From: Tolypeutes matacus
Taxonomy: Eukaryota; Chordata; Mammalia; Cingulata; Chlamyphoridae
NCBI GenBank assembly: GCA_026826555.1
Contig: JAKSZT010033014.1
Coordinates: forward strand, 255,707-319,706
Direction: 5' to 3'
Length of the DNA: 64,000 bases
Below, piece by piece: positions 24,843 to 38,148 of this stretch (positions are counted from its first letter, which is position 1; each line of letters starts with the position of its first letter). Position numbers and translations under genes: made by a program. The notes under the pieces were generated by a model that saw only the letters and a list, made by a program, of their open reading frames with translations, was not told the origin of the DNA and did no database searches.

Positions 24843-27800
24843 GGCATTGTCTGTGGTTGTACAAATAAGTTGAGGCATCAATAATAGGCATTAGTCCTGT
24901 TTTAAAGATGTTCTGGCCAATTTTTAAAAAAGGAATCACAATTCAATGTTTTGCTCGAGATATGTGTATGATTCTTCTGTTAGGTGTTTTTCCCCTATAT
25001 TTTCTAAGGTTGAGGTTTCTGCTCTCAGTGTCAGGCTTATGTATGTTCAGAAACGATTGATATGCATCACTAAAAATATATATTATGAGAAAGAGGGTGG
25101 GGAGGGTCAAATATGAAACATGGAATTACCTATTGCTCTAAAGTGCTTTTCCTTTGTTTTTCTTCATTATCAGGTTGTAATCTCTCATGCATAGAATGGA
25201 AGGTGGTACCCTCTGCTTCATGCAATAGGTCCTTGACTTTCATGAACCATGCCCCTTCACATGATAACTTGTAAAGAGTTGAGGCACTCATTCTCACTTT
25301 GTGGACCTTACACGTCCCTTTTGCACCTCTGGGTGTTGGCAAGGTTCTTCATAAGCCATAAGAGAAATTTGGACGCTGGGAGCTATTTTTACTGTGGTTC
25401 CTTGTTTTCATTTGTGTATATGTGGATCTGTTTCTTGGTAAGAATGATTTTAATATTTTTACCAACAATTCTCAAAAATTACAATATGATAAAATAGCAG
25501 CTATTTGTATATGGACACCTGCGTCACAATCTGCACAATATGCAACAGCCCAATAATGTCTTGAAAATCGGAATGGTTTCCTTGAAAAAATAATCCTGAG
25601 TTTTGTAAACATGCAGTAAAGAATCGTGAAGTCATGTAAAAATATGTCCTCTGAATTTTTGAATTAAAATTGAGATTATTCAAGAAAGGAGAATAAGTGA
25701 GAAACATATCTTGTACTCCCTTTATTTTTCTGCCAGTAAAATTAGTTAAAATTATTCCAATAACTATTAGGAATAAAATCTAGCCCAAAAAAATAAGGTA
25801 AAATATGCATTGCACAGGAACTGTTCTAGTTGTAGCATTTTATTTTAACAGAGTTTACTATTTAAAATGGTTAACGCCTTTCCTTTCCAATTAACATTGA
25901 CAGGGAACCAGGAAAAATTCTTTTTGCCTAATTAAAGATTGATTTATATACCAAAATACAGAATTAATTATTCTTTTACAATGTATGTCTTAACGAAGAT
26001 TTTAAATTGATTTATTTTTACTTTAAATATTCCCAATTACTCTATGAGAGAACACTGGCATTCTAATCTGACTTATTGTTAATTTTCACTTCCAATTGGC
26101 CAGATTCTTGTTTTCCTTAATATATATTTCTAACAGAATCTATAAATAAATTAAAAAAAAATTAATGCAGTCGGTTAGGAAACAAAAACCTCTATACCCC
26201 AGCATGACTCCACATGTGTTGGAATCTTTATCACAGCTCAGGAGAAAATATTATTGCATTTTTTCCACCACCAACTGACCATACTTTGTGTTTAATATAA
26301 AATTTCATACCCTGACTTCAACATATCTGGTAGTTGGGTGTATAAGTTGTGTCTGTAGTGAAGTCTCTTGGGTTTTAATTTTAACACATACTCCTGAATT
26401 GTGTAATAGTGTATTCTCTCTGTTCCAATTATTAAAAAGCACCACACCACATCGCACAAGGAATTCAGAGCTTGGATTCTTTCCTCTAGGATTCCATTGT
26501 TCTCCTCTTTTCTGTTTTTAGCAGTGCCTTCTCTCCTGCTGCTGTCATTTCCAAACAGCCTGTTCTCCATGCCCACAAGGTCTGAATAATTATTCTGCAA
26601 AAGTGTTTGGGTCACACCCAGCTATGTTTCCTGCTTTGAAGGAGCATAAAGATGACAAGACTGGCTAGTAAAAGGGACACGAATCCTGGCCATATTTCCT
26701 GGGATTGCATTGGCCGAATGGCCAGGATTTTGGTGTGCCACACTCCACCCGGCGAGTCGTTTTGGATTCTAATGCAGAAGTTCGATTTCATTTTAAATGG
26801 TAAGTTTATCCATGGCCCTGATCTGAGATATATTGGTGATTGGTGAACTTTGATAATGAAGGCTCTTCATTGAGAAGGCAATACTTTCTCATTCTCTTCT
26901 AATTACTTCCTCTGCCTTTGAATCCATTGTGTTTAAAATACACTTTCATACCCTGACTGCAACATATCTGGCTAGTTGTTTGTATAGGCTGTGTCTGTAG
27001 TGAAGTCTCTTGGGTTTTAAATTTTCCTGATACTCAGGAGTTGCTTAATGGTATTTTCTTTCTGTTCCAAATTTTAAAAAGCACCGCACCACAACACACA
27101 AGGAAATCAGAGCTTGGATTCTTTCCTCCAGGATTCCATTGTTCTCCTCTTTTCTGTTTTTAGCAGTGCCATCAGTCCTGCTGCTGTCTTCTCCAAAAAT
27201 TCCTTTCTCCATGCCCACCAGGTCCAAATAATTAGACGGAAAAAGTGTTGGTGACACACAACGCTCTGGTCCCTGCTTTGGAAGAGCAGAATGAAGACAA
27301 GACTGGCCAGTAACCGGGAAATGAATCCTGGCCACTTTTCCTGAGACTGCATTGGCAAGATGACCAGGTTTTGGTGTGCCATGCTCCACCACTTATAGCC
27401 CTTTTGGAATCCAATGCAGAAGTTCGATTTCATTTTACACGGAACTGTTGTCCATTGCCCTGATCTGGGGTATATGTGGTGTTTGGTGACTTTTCATAAT
27501 GAAGGCTCTTCATTGAGATGGCAATACTTTCTCATTATGTTCTAATTTATTCATCAGCCCTAGTTTCGCTTGCTGTTAGGATCCCTATTTGGAAATAATA
27601 TGGGTTTCATAGAGATATTGTTATGTTTGGTAATATAGGCAAAGGACGTGTGAGCACTTTACAAAGAGGATATTTTTTACTTAGAAAGATTGAATGCCTC
27701 AAAGTAAACTGCACGCTGAAACAAATAATTATTTCACTGGTCAATATTAAAATGTCCACTATAACACGGGGAATAAAATAATTAAAATTTTGTTATAATT

Positions 27801-28331
27801 TATTTCCCTTAAATCCGACTGATTATTTTCCTTTACATGTGTCAGTGCATTCTTAAAATTTTATTATGATTGATTACATTAAATCTAATCTTACCTAGAG
27901 TCCCTTTTCAAATCAACATTCTCTTTGGAACAAATATACCTTTCAGTTGATAATTTTAAAATAAAAATTTTCAATAGCTTTAAATATTCCATGCAATGTT
28001 CACTTTATCCATATGATGCACCATGGGTTGAATTATCAAAAAAATTGAGACATAAACTGAAAAAGTTGTTCAAGGATGGCAAGTAATGCACATATGCATG
28101 TCAGTGACAACTAATGGATTAAGAGTTGAATAATATCTTTTTTTTTATTTTCTGTATTCTCTTTATTTCTAATAATTCATAAAGAGCTATTGAAAGCATA
28201 TAAAAATGATTGAAGAGAAGAATGCTAACCTCTGTGATTATATGAAGGACCAAGGATGGTATACATTGGATAAGTAATATAGTGGATTAATATGATTTAA
28301 CAAAAGAGCCATTTTTTTTTTTTTTAATTTT
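24843..28331 (+). repeat. 3-kb satellite unit 9, A/S type with internal duplication
   Basis: The A head (GTTGAGGCATCAATAATAGG, TATTATGAGAAAGAGGGTGG) is followed by an S second half from about 26340. The internal duplication junction at about 26929 (AATCCATTGTGTTTAAAATA) is the same as in unit 8. The two adjacent units therefore look like copies of one rearranged ancestor. Confidence 0.83.
26290..27570 (+). repeat. Direct partial duplication (about 640 bp x 2) within unit 9
   Basis: The first copy is about 26290-26928 and the second about 26929-27570. Both contain the TCTGTAGTGAAGTCTCTTGG and TTTTCTGTTTTTAGCAGTGCC landmarks. The breakpoint matches the one in unit 8. Confidence 0.8.
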
Positions 28332-29283
28332 GGGGATGTCTGCGATTGTACACATAATTTCAGCCATGGATAATAGGCATTAATCATGTTTTAAAGTTGC
28401 TCTGGCCAATTTTTAAAAAAGGCAATCACAATTCAAGGTTTTGCTTGAGATGTCTGTATGGGACAACTGTTAGGTGTTATGCCCCTTGATTTTCTTATGA
28501 TGAGATTTCTACCCTCGGTGTAATGTTTATATATGTTCAAGAATGATTGACATGCATCAAAAATATATATATATTAAGGGAAAGTAAGGGGAGAGAGACA
28601 AAAATGAAGCTTTGGAAATACCTGTTTCTCTAAAGTGGTCTTCCTTTTGTGTTTCTTCAGTATGGAGGATGTAATCTGGAGTGCATAGAATTGAGGGCAG
28701 TCCACTCTGCTTGATGGAAATGGTCCTTGATTTTTGTGAACCATTCCACTTCTACATGATATCTTGAAAACAGTTGAGTCACTCTTTCTCCTCTTGTGGA
28801 CCATACACGTCCCTTTTTCCCTTCTGTGTGTTGGCATGGTCCTTAATGATCCATAGGATAGTTTTGGAGGCTGTAAGTTATTTGTACAGTAGTACAATGG
28901 TTTCATTTTTGTATATGTGGATCTGTTTCTTTGCAAAACTTTTTTCAAAATATTTCCAATACATTCTCAAAAATTACAATATGTCAAAAGCAGTTATTCA
29001 TATATGGACACCTGCATCACAATCACACTGCCATCGGGAACAACCCAATTGTGTCCAGAAAATCAGGAATATTATCTTGAAACAAAACTCTGAGTGATGT
29101 AAACATTCAGTGCAGAATTGTGAAGTCATGTAAAATGATGTCCTCTGGGTTATTGATTTAAAATTGTGATTATTCAAAAAAGGAGCCATCAGTGAGAAGC
29201 ATTTCTTGTCCTCCCATTATTTTTCCTCGAGTGAGAGTTGTTTAATATTATGATTTAATAAAAGTCATTTTTTTTTAAGATTT
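28332..29283 (+). repeat. Truncated patchwork satellite unit 10 (A, B, then C segments)
   Basis: The first about 110 bases are A-like (GCCATGGATAATAGGCATTA, GTTGCTCTGGCC). Then B-like text follows (GGGACAACTGTTAGGTGTTA, TCTTATGATGAG, ATTGACATGCATC). From about 28775 it is C-like (TGGACCATACACGTCCC). At about 29252 it jumps from TTTAATATTA to TGATTTAATAAAAG, losing about 2 kb up to the unit tail. The TTTAATAT microhomology lies at the join. Confidence 0.78.
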
Positions 29284-31799
29284 GGGGATGTTTAAGATTG
29301 TACACATAATTTGAGCCATGGATAATAGGCATTAGTCATGTTTTGAAGATGCTCTGGCCAATTTTTAAAAAAGGAATCACAATTCAAGGTTCTGCTGGAG
29401 ATATGTGTATGAGACTTCTATTTGGGGTTTTACCCCTATATTTTCTAAGGTTGAGATTTCTGCTCTCGGTGTCAAGTTTATGTATGTTCAGAAATGTTTG
29501 ATTTGCATCACTAAAAATATATATTATGAGAAAGAGGGTGGGGTAGAACAAATATGAATCTTGGAATTACCTATTGCTCTAAAGTGGTCTTCCTTTTGGT
29601 TTCTTCATTATCAGAGGTTGTAATCTGGCATGCATATAATGGAGGGCGGTACGCTCTGCTTGATGCAATAGGTCCTTGATTTATATGATGCTTTCTTCTT
29701 CCACATGATAACTTGTAAACAGTTGAGGCACTCTTTCGCACCTTGTGGACCTTACAGGACCCTTTTACAATTCTGGGTGTTGGCAAGGTCCTTCATAAAC
29801 TATAGGAGACATTTGGAGGCTCGGAGATACCTGTACTGTAGTTCCCCGGTTTCAATTCTTATGTGTAGATCTGCTTCTTTTTAAGAATGATTTTGATTTT
29901 TTGTTCCAATACATTTATCAAAAATTAAAATATGTCAAAAGACCAGATATTTGTCTATAGACACCTGCGTCACAATCTCTGCTCCAAAGGCAATAGCCCA
30001 ATGAGGTCCAGAAAATCAGCAATGAGTTCCTTGAAAAAAAAATGCAGATCCTGCTAAACATTCAGTAAAGAATCCTGAGGTCATGTAAAAAGAGTATCTC
30101 AGAATTATCGATTTAAAATTGTGGTTATTCAAAATGAAGAATTCATGAGCAACATTTCTTGTGCACCCAATATTTTTCTGCCATTTAGAGTAGTGTAATA
30201 ATATTCCAATAACTATTTTGAAGAAAATCTATTCAAAAAATAATGTAAAATATGCATTCCACAGGAGCTCTCTCTTTGTAGCATTTTACTTTACAGATTT
30301 TACACTTTAAAACGGCTAAAGTTCTTTCCTTTCCAATTAACATTGACAGGGCATGGGGAAAAATTCTTATTTCCTATCTACAGGGCGATTTATATACCAA
30401 AATATATAAATAACCACTCTTTAAATTGTTTTAACGAAGACTTAAAATTTATTTTTTTTAATTTTAAATACTCCAAATTTGTCTATGAGAGAACATCGTC
30501 ATTGTAATCAGACTTATATCTAGTTTTCACCTCCAATTGGACCCAATCTTATTTTCCTTAATATATATTTCTAACAGAATCTATAAATAAATAAAAAAAA
30601 AACTTTTACACAGTCAGTTAGGATACTGAAACCTCTATCCCCCAGTATGACACCACATGTGTTGGAATCTTTCTGACAGATCATGAGAAAATACTATGGC
30701 ATTTTTCTACTAGCCACTGACCATACTTTATTTTTAAAATTCACTTTCATACACTTCTTCAACGTATCTGGTAAGTTGGTGGTATTGGCATTGTCTTTAT
30801 TGAAGATTCTTGTGATTTCATTTTTTCCACATTCTCCTGAGGTGTCTAGAGGAGATTTGTTTCTATCAAAAATTTCAAAGAAGCCCCATACCATACTGTA
30901 CAAGGAAATCCTTGTTTGGATTCTTTCCTCCAGGATTCCATTGTGATCCTCTTTTCTGTTTTTAGCAGTGCCATCTCTCCTGCTGCTGCCATCTCCAAAC
31001 ATCCCTATCACCCTGCCCAGAAGGTCCAAATATTTAGACTGAAAAAGTGTTGGTGACACACAACGCTATGGTCCCTGCTTTGGAAGAGCAGAAACAAGAC
31101 AACACTGGCCAGTAACCGGGAAATGAATCCTGTCCATTTTTCCTGGGACTGCATTGGCAGGATGACCAGGAATTTGGTGTGTCACACTCCACCCCTCATA
31201 GCCCTTTTGGAATCAATTGCTGAAGTACGATTTTATTTTACATGCAAAAGTTTCCCACTGCCCTGATGTAGTATATATGTGGTGTTTGGTCGCCTTTGAT
31301 ATTGAAGGCTTTCCATTGAGATGGCAATTCCTTCTCATTCTATTCTAATTTCTTCCTCTGCCTTTGAGTCCATTGCTCTGAGTATCTCTAATTGGAAATA
31401 ATATGATTTTCCAAGGGATCCTGTTATGTTATCTTATCTAAAATCCTTTTTTAAATCAACATTCTCTTTCAATCTAATATACGTTTCCCTGCACCTCTAA
31501 GGATGTTATTAAGAAAATAAAAAGGCAACCTACCCAATGGGAAAAAATATTCGTTCATAATTTTAAAATAAAGTCTTTTCAATAGCTTTAAAAAAGCCAT
31601 GCATTTTTCACTTTGTCCACATGATGCACTATATGATGAGTTATTAAGATAAGTGAGAGAGAAAAGGAAAAAGATGTTCAAGGATGCTGAGAAAAGCACC
31701 TTTGCATGGCAGTGTCAACAAATAGATTGAGAGCTGAATAATATTTCATTTACTTTTCTCGATTTTGTTTATTTATTTTAATTCTTAAAGAGCTGTTGA
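29284..31799 (+). repeat. 3-kb satellite unit 11, A/Q type, ends at CA-rich array
   Basis: The A head is followed by a Q second half from about 30790 (GAAGATTCTTGTGATTTC, CTCCTGAGGTGTCTAGAGGAG). After ATCCTGTTATGTT at about 31430 the text skips roughly 230 bases to ATCTTATCTAAAATCC. A 63-base L1 piece is inserted at 31490-31552. The unit stops within AAAGAGCTGTTGAAAA, where the low-complexity array starts. Confidence 0.82.
31490..31552 (+). mobile_element. 63-bp fragment of L1 ORF2
   Basis: The sequence splits the ordinary GTTTCC-ATTCATAATTTT context. It translates on the plus strand as 21 codons with no stop. They contain RQPTQWEKIF, close to the conserved RQPTKWEKIF stretch of the C-terminal part of L1 ORF2 as I remember it, and an upstream CTSKD resembling CTAKE. 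It has no poly-A and no target duplication. This suggests a filler insertion during break repair rather than retrotransposition. Confidence 0.75.
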
Positions 31800-34700
31800 A
31801 AAACATACCACATACACACAACGCACGTACCACTCAACAATACACAATGCACACAACACATACCCCACACAATACACAACACACACAACACACAACACAT
31901 ACAATACACAACAAACATACCCCACAAAACACACACAAAACACACAACCACACACAATACACAATGCACAACACACACAACACACATACCCCACACAACA
32001 CGCACAACACACACAATACAAAAAACACACATCACACACACCCCACACAGCACACACAACACTCAATACACAACACACTCAATACACAACACACATACCC
32101 CACACAGCACCCACAATACACACAATACACACAATACACAACACACAAACCGCACACAACACACACCACACACAACACACATACCCCACACAACACACAC
32201 AGCACAAACAATACACAACACACAACACTCACACCGCAAATAACACACAACACAAACAACACACATACCCCACAAAACACACAAAAACCACACAGCAAAC
32301 AACACACACAATACTCATACCACATACACACTACACATACAATACACAACACACACAACATAACACACACAACACACAAAACACACACAATACACAACAC
32401 ACATACCCCACACAACACACAATGCACAACACACACAATACCCATACCACATACACATACAATACACAACACACAAAATACAAACACTCAACACACTCCC
32501 CACACAACACACAATACACAACACACATACCCCACACAGTATACAATACACATACCACAGACATACAACCACACACAATACACAATGCACATAAAACACA
32601 CCACGTACACACAACACACACAATACACAGCACACATACCCCACACAACACACAACACACATCACACATCACACACAATGCACATTCCACATACACACAA
32701 CACATACAATACACAACACACACAAAACACATACTCCATACAATATACAACCAATATACCACATACATACAATCACACAGTATACACAACACACAACACA
32801 CACAATACACTTATCACATACGCAAAACACACACAACATAAACCACACTCATACCCCACAAATACACAACACACACAACGCACACCCCACAAAACGCACA
32901 CAGTACACAATACACAACACACACAACACATGCAATACACATACCACACTCAATACACAACACACAATACATAATACACGTACCCAACACAACACATACA
33001 ACTCACACAACACACATGACACCTTCACACAACACACAAACAACACAATGTACACAATACACAACTCACATATGCCACACAATACACAACATACACAACC
33101 CACAAAACACACATAGAACACAGAACATACAACACACAAAATACACATACCACAGTTCACACAACATATACAATACACAACACACAGAAAACATCTACCC
33201 CACACAATACACAACAGACACAACAGACACAACACACAATACACATACCCTAAGCAACACAGACAACACACACAATACACAACACAATTACCACACACAA
33301 TACACACATAACACATACACTCAATACACACAGCCCACACAATACACAACACACACCACACACAACACACAAAATACACAATACACATACCCCACACAAC
33401 ATACAATACACACAACAGACGCAACACACACAATACACCAAACATACAACGCACAAAACACACTGACACAATACAACACACACAACACAAAACACACAAC
33501 TCACACACCCTACACAACACATAGCACACACAAAACACAACACAGACAATACACAACACACGCAATACACAATACACATACACACAACACACATACCCCA
33601 CACAATACACAATGCACATGACACACAAAAAACACATACCACACACAATACACAAAATACAGAACACACAACACATACAATACACAACAAACATACACTA
33701 CACAACACAACCAAACACAAAATACACAACACACAACACACACACAGAAAACACAACACACAACAAACACAATGCACAACACAAAACACACCCAATACGC
33801 ATACCATATACACACAACACATACAACACACACCACACACAATGTCCACAGCACACACAATACACAACACACACAACACACGCAACACACATACCACACT
33901 CAATACACAATACACATACATAAAACAACACAGACTACACAAACAAAACACAACACAAATATCACACACAATACACAGCACACACAACACAAAACAAAAA
34001 GAACGCACACAAAACATATACTATATACACACAACACACAAACAATACAATGTACAAAATATACAATATACATACCCCAAAACATACACAAAACACACAC
34101 AGAACACACAACACACAACACACACAACACACAATTCACATACCCTACACAACGAACACAACACACATAATACACAACACAAATACCACACACAACACAC
34201 AACACACATAAAACATACACTCAATACACACACCCCATACAATACACAACACACAACACACACAATACACAATTCACATACCCCACACAACAAACAATAC
34301 ACCCAACACACACAACAAACACAATACACAAAACACACAACACACAAAACTCTCAGGCACCACACAACACACACAATACACAACACACAGAACTCAGACA
34401 TCCCACACAACACATAACAAACACAACACACAACACAGACAATACAAAACACACACAATACTCAATACACAATACGTATACCCCACACAGCACACAATAC
34501 ACACAGCACACATATCAACAAACACGCAACACACATACCCCACACAATACACAACACACACAACACACATCAGAGACAAAACAAAACACACACAATACCC
34601 CACACAACACACAACACACATTACCCACAACAATACACAATGCACACCACACACACAGCATATACCCCACACAATACACAACACACACAACACATATAAT

Positions 34701-35054
34701 ACACAACAAACATACCCCACACAACAGACACAAAACACACAACCACACACAAAACACTACACACAAGACACACATACCCCACACAACTCCCTCAACACAC
34801 ACAATACACAACACACATACCACACAGAACACACAAAACACAAAATAACAACATAAAACACACACACCACACACAAAACACAACACACAAACCCAACACA
34901 ACACACACAACACACAATATGCAACAACACAATACGCAATACATATACCCCACACAGCACACACAAAACACAAAATACACAACACAGAACACACACACCG
35001 TACACAACACACACAACACACATACCCCACACAACACACACAGCACACACAATA
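31800..35054 (+). repeat. 3.25-kb degenerate CA-rich minisatellite array
   Basis: The plus strand is almost only A and C, with scattered T (mostly in ATAC) and rare G (mostly in TGCAC or AGCAC). Frequent building blocks are ACACAACACAC, CAATACACAAC and CATACCCCACAC. The last recurs more than 20 times at irregular spacing, roughly 50-90 bases at the left end. The complementary strand is correspondingly G/T only. Long open frames in all registers (Thr/His/Asn/Gln-rich on plus, Cys/Val-rich on minus) come only from the lack of stop-forming triplets. I do not call them genes. Confidence 0.93.
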
Positions 35055-35301
35055 TGGTGAGAAAACCACCTTTGCATGGCAGTGTCAACAAACGGATTGA
35101 GAGGTGAATAATATTTTATTTATTGTTCTGGATTCGCTTTATATATTATAATTCTTAAAGAGCTGTTGAAAACATTTAATAATGATTGCAGAGAAGTATG
35201 CACACTTCTGTGATTATATGAAGGACCAGGAATGTACACATTGGATAAGAAAGATAGTGGTTTAATATGTGTTAATAAAACAAACATGTTTTAAAAATCG
35301 T
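35055..35301 (+). repeat. Satellite unit tail after the CA-rich array
   Basis: The sequence resumes at ATGGTGAGAAAACCACCTTTG, the P-type tail (GAGAGGTGAATAAT), and runs to the next head. The unit before the array ended in a Q-type tail (GATGCTGAGAAAAGCACC, GAGAGCTGAATAAT) about 110 bases further on in phase. The two flanks are therefore not halves of one unit. Confidence 0.82.
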
Positions 35302-38148
35302 GGGGATGTCTGGAATTGTACAGTGGAGTTGAGCCATGGATAATAGGCATTCGTCATGTATTAAAGATGCTTTCATTAATTTTTAAAAAAGGAATCACAA
35401 TTCATCGTTCTGCTGGAAATGTGTTTATGGGACCACTGTTAGGTGTTATACCGCTTTTTTTTCTAAGGTTGAGATTTCTGCTCTCAGCCTCAGGTTTATT
35501 TATACTCATTTATGATTGATATGCATCACTATAAATATATATTAAGAGAAATAGGGTGTGGAGGGACAAATATGAAGCTTTGGAATTACCTATTTCCATA
35601 AAGTGGTCTTCCTTTTGTGTTTCTTCAGTATCAGAGGTTGTAATCTGGCATGCATAAAATGGAAGGTGGTGCCCTCTGCTTGATGGAATAGGTCCTTCAC
35701 TTTGGAGATCCATGCTTCTTACCTGGAGATCTTGTAAACAGTTGAGTCACTCTTTCTCACCTTCTGGATCATACAGGACCTTTTTTAACTTCTGGGTGTT
35801 GGCAAGGTCCCTCATAAGCCGTAAAATAATTTTGGAGGCTGTAAGCTATTTGTACTCTCGTTCCTTGCTTTCCATTTTTTCTATGTCGATCTGCTTCTTT
35901 TTAAGAAAATTTTTTGAATTTTTTTTCAAATTATTCTCAAAAATTAAAATATGTGAAAAGAGCAGGTATTCATATATGGATACATGCATCACAATCTCTC
36001 CACCATCAGGAACAGCCCTATGATGTCCAGAAAATCACCAATGGGTTCCTTGAAAAAAAAAGGCAGAGCCTTCTAAACATTCAGTAAAGAATCCTGAGGT
36101 CATGTAAAAAGAGGTCCTCTGAATTATCGATTTAAAATTGTGGTTATTCAAAATGAAGAATCAGTGAGAAACATTTCTTTTGCTACCATTATTTTCTGCC
36201 CTTTAGAGTAGTATAATATTATTCCTAGAAGTATTAGGAAGAAAATCTAACAAAAAAATTAAGGTAAAATATGCATTCCACAGGAACTCTCTATTTGTAG
36301 CATTTTATATTACACAGTTTACTCTTTAAAAGGGCTAAAGTCTTTCCTTTCCAATTAACATTGAACAGGGTATGGGGAAAAATCCTTATTTCCTATGTAC
36401 GGGTCGATTAATATACCAAAATATATAAATAACCATTCTTTACCTTGTTTGTTTTAACGAAGAATTAAAATTTATTTTTTTTTTATTTTAAATACTCCAA
36501 ATTAATCTATGAGAGGACACTGTCATTCTAATTTGACTTATAGCTAGTTTTCACCTCCAATTGGCCACACTCTTATTTTCCTTAATATATATTTCAAACA
36601 GAATCTATAATTTAAAAAATAAAATTTACGCAGTCAGACAGGATACTCGATCCTCTATCCCCCAGTATGAAACCACAAGTGTTGGAATCCTTCTGACAGA
36701 TCATAAGAAAATATTTTTGCACTTTTCCACTAGCCACTGACCATACTTTATGTTTAAAATACACTTTGAGACCCTTCTTCAACTCCTCTGGCTAGTTGCT
36801 TGTATTGGCCGTGTCTAAAGTGAAGAATCTTGTGATTTCATTTTTTCCACATACTCCTGAGGTGTCTAGAGGAGTTTTCTTTCTTTCACAATTTTCAAAA
36901 AAGCCCCATACAACATTGCACAATGAAATCTGAGTTTGGATTCTTTCCTCCAGGATTTCATTTTTCTCCTCATTTCTGTTTTTAGCAGTGCCATTTCTCC
37001 TGCTGCTGTCTTCTCCAAACATCCCTTTTTCCCGGCACAAACGGTCCAAATAATTAGACTGATAAAGTGTTGGTGACACACAACGGTAAGGTTCCTGCTT
37101 TGAAAGAGCAGAAAGAAAACAAGACTGGCCAGTAACGGGGAAATGAATCCTGTACATTTTTCCTGGGACTGCATTGACAGCATGACCAAGATTTTGGTGT
37201 GCCACATTAACCCCCTGCGAGCCCTTTTGGAATCCATTGCTGAAGTACGATTTTATTTTACATATAAAGTTTTCCCATTGCCCTAATATAGAATATATGT
37301 GGTGTTTGATGGCCTTTAATAATGAAGGCTCTTCATTGAGATGGCAATACTTTCTCATTCTATTCTAATTTCTTCCTCTGCCTTTGATTCCATTGCTCTG
37401 AGGATCTCTAGTTGGAAATAATATGGTTTTCCAAGGGATCCTGTTATGTTTGGTAATTTATGCAAAGGATGTGTGAGCACTTTACAAAAGGGACATTTTT
37501 TACTCAGAAATAATGAATGCCTCGGTGCAAACCGCATGAGGAAACAAAAATTTATTTCACCCCTTGAGAGCATAATTTCCACAATTTCATAGGGAAGAAA
37601 ATAATTAAATTTTTTAAATAATTTCTTTCCCTAAAATCAGACTGATTATTTTCCTTTACATGTGCCTGTGCCTTCTTAAACCTTTATTGTGATTGATTGT
37701 ATTAAATCTAATCTTAACTAAAATCCCTTTTCAAATCAACATTCTCTTTCAATCTAATATACATTTCCATTCATAATTTTAAAATAAAGTCTTTTCAATA
37801 GCTTTACAAAAGGCATGTATTTTTCACTTTGTCAACATGATGTACTAAGGGAGGAGTTATTAAGATAACTGAGAGAGAAATGGAAAAAGTTGTTCAAGGA
37901 TGCTAAGAAAAGCACCTTTGCATGGCAGTGTCAACAAATGGATTGAGAGCTGAATAATATTTTATTTACTGTTCTGGATTCTTTTTATTTATTATAATTC
38001 TTAAAGAACTGTTGGAAACGTTTAATAATGATTGAAGAGAAAAATTCGCTTCTCTGTGATTATATGAAGGACCAAGGAATGTACACATTGGATAACAAAA
38101 ATATTGGTTTAATATATATTAATAAAACAGATTTGTTTTAATAATCGT
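35302..38148 (+). repeat. 3-kb satellite unit 12, divergent head (D) then A/Q
   Basis: The head GAGTTGAGCCATGGATAATA with GGAAATGTGTTTATGGGACC and GAGAAATAGGGTGTGGAGGG fits none of A, B or C well. From about 36010 it is A-like (GTCCAGAAAATCACCAATGG), and from about 36800 it is Q type (GAAGAATCTTGTGATTTC). A B unit follows, as after other Q halves. Confidence 0.8.

Noticed and set aside
31796..32974. A 392-codon plus-strand open frame and many Cys/Val-rich minus-strand frames across the CA-rich array
   Set aside because: They are low-complexity translations of an A/C-only repeat, open in several frames at once because stop triplets cannot form easily. No domain or codon pattern supports a gene.
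31800..35054. CRISPR-like or telomere-like array
   Set aside because: It has no conserved repeat with unique spacers, and no TTAGGG/CCCTAA units. The block spacing is irregular.
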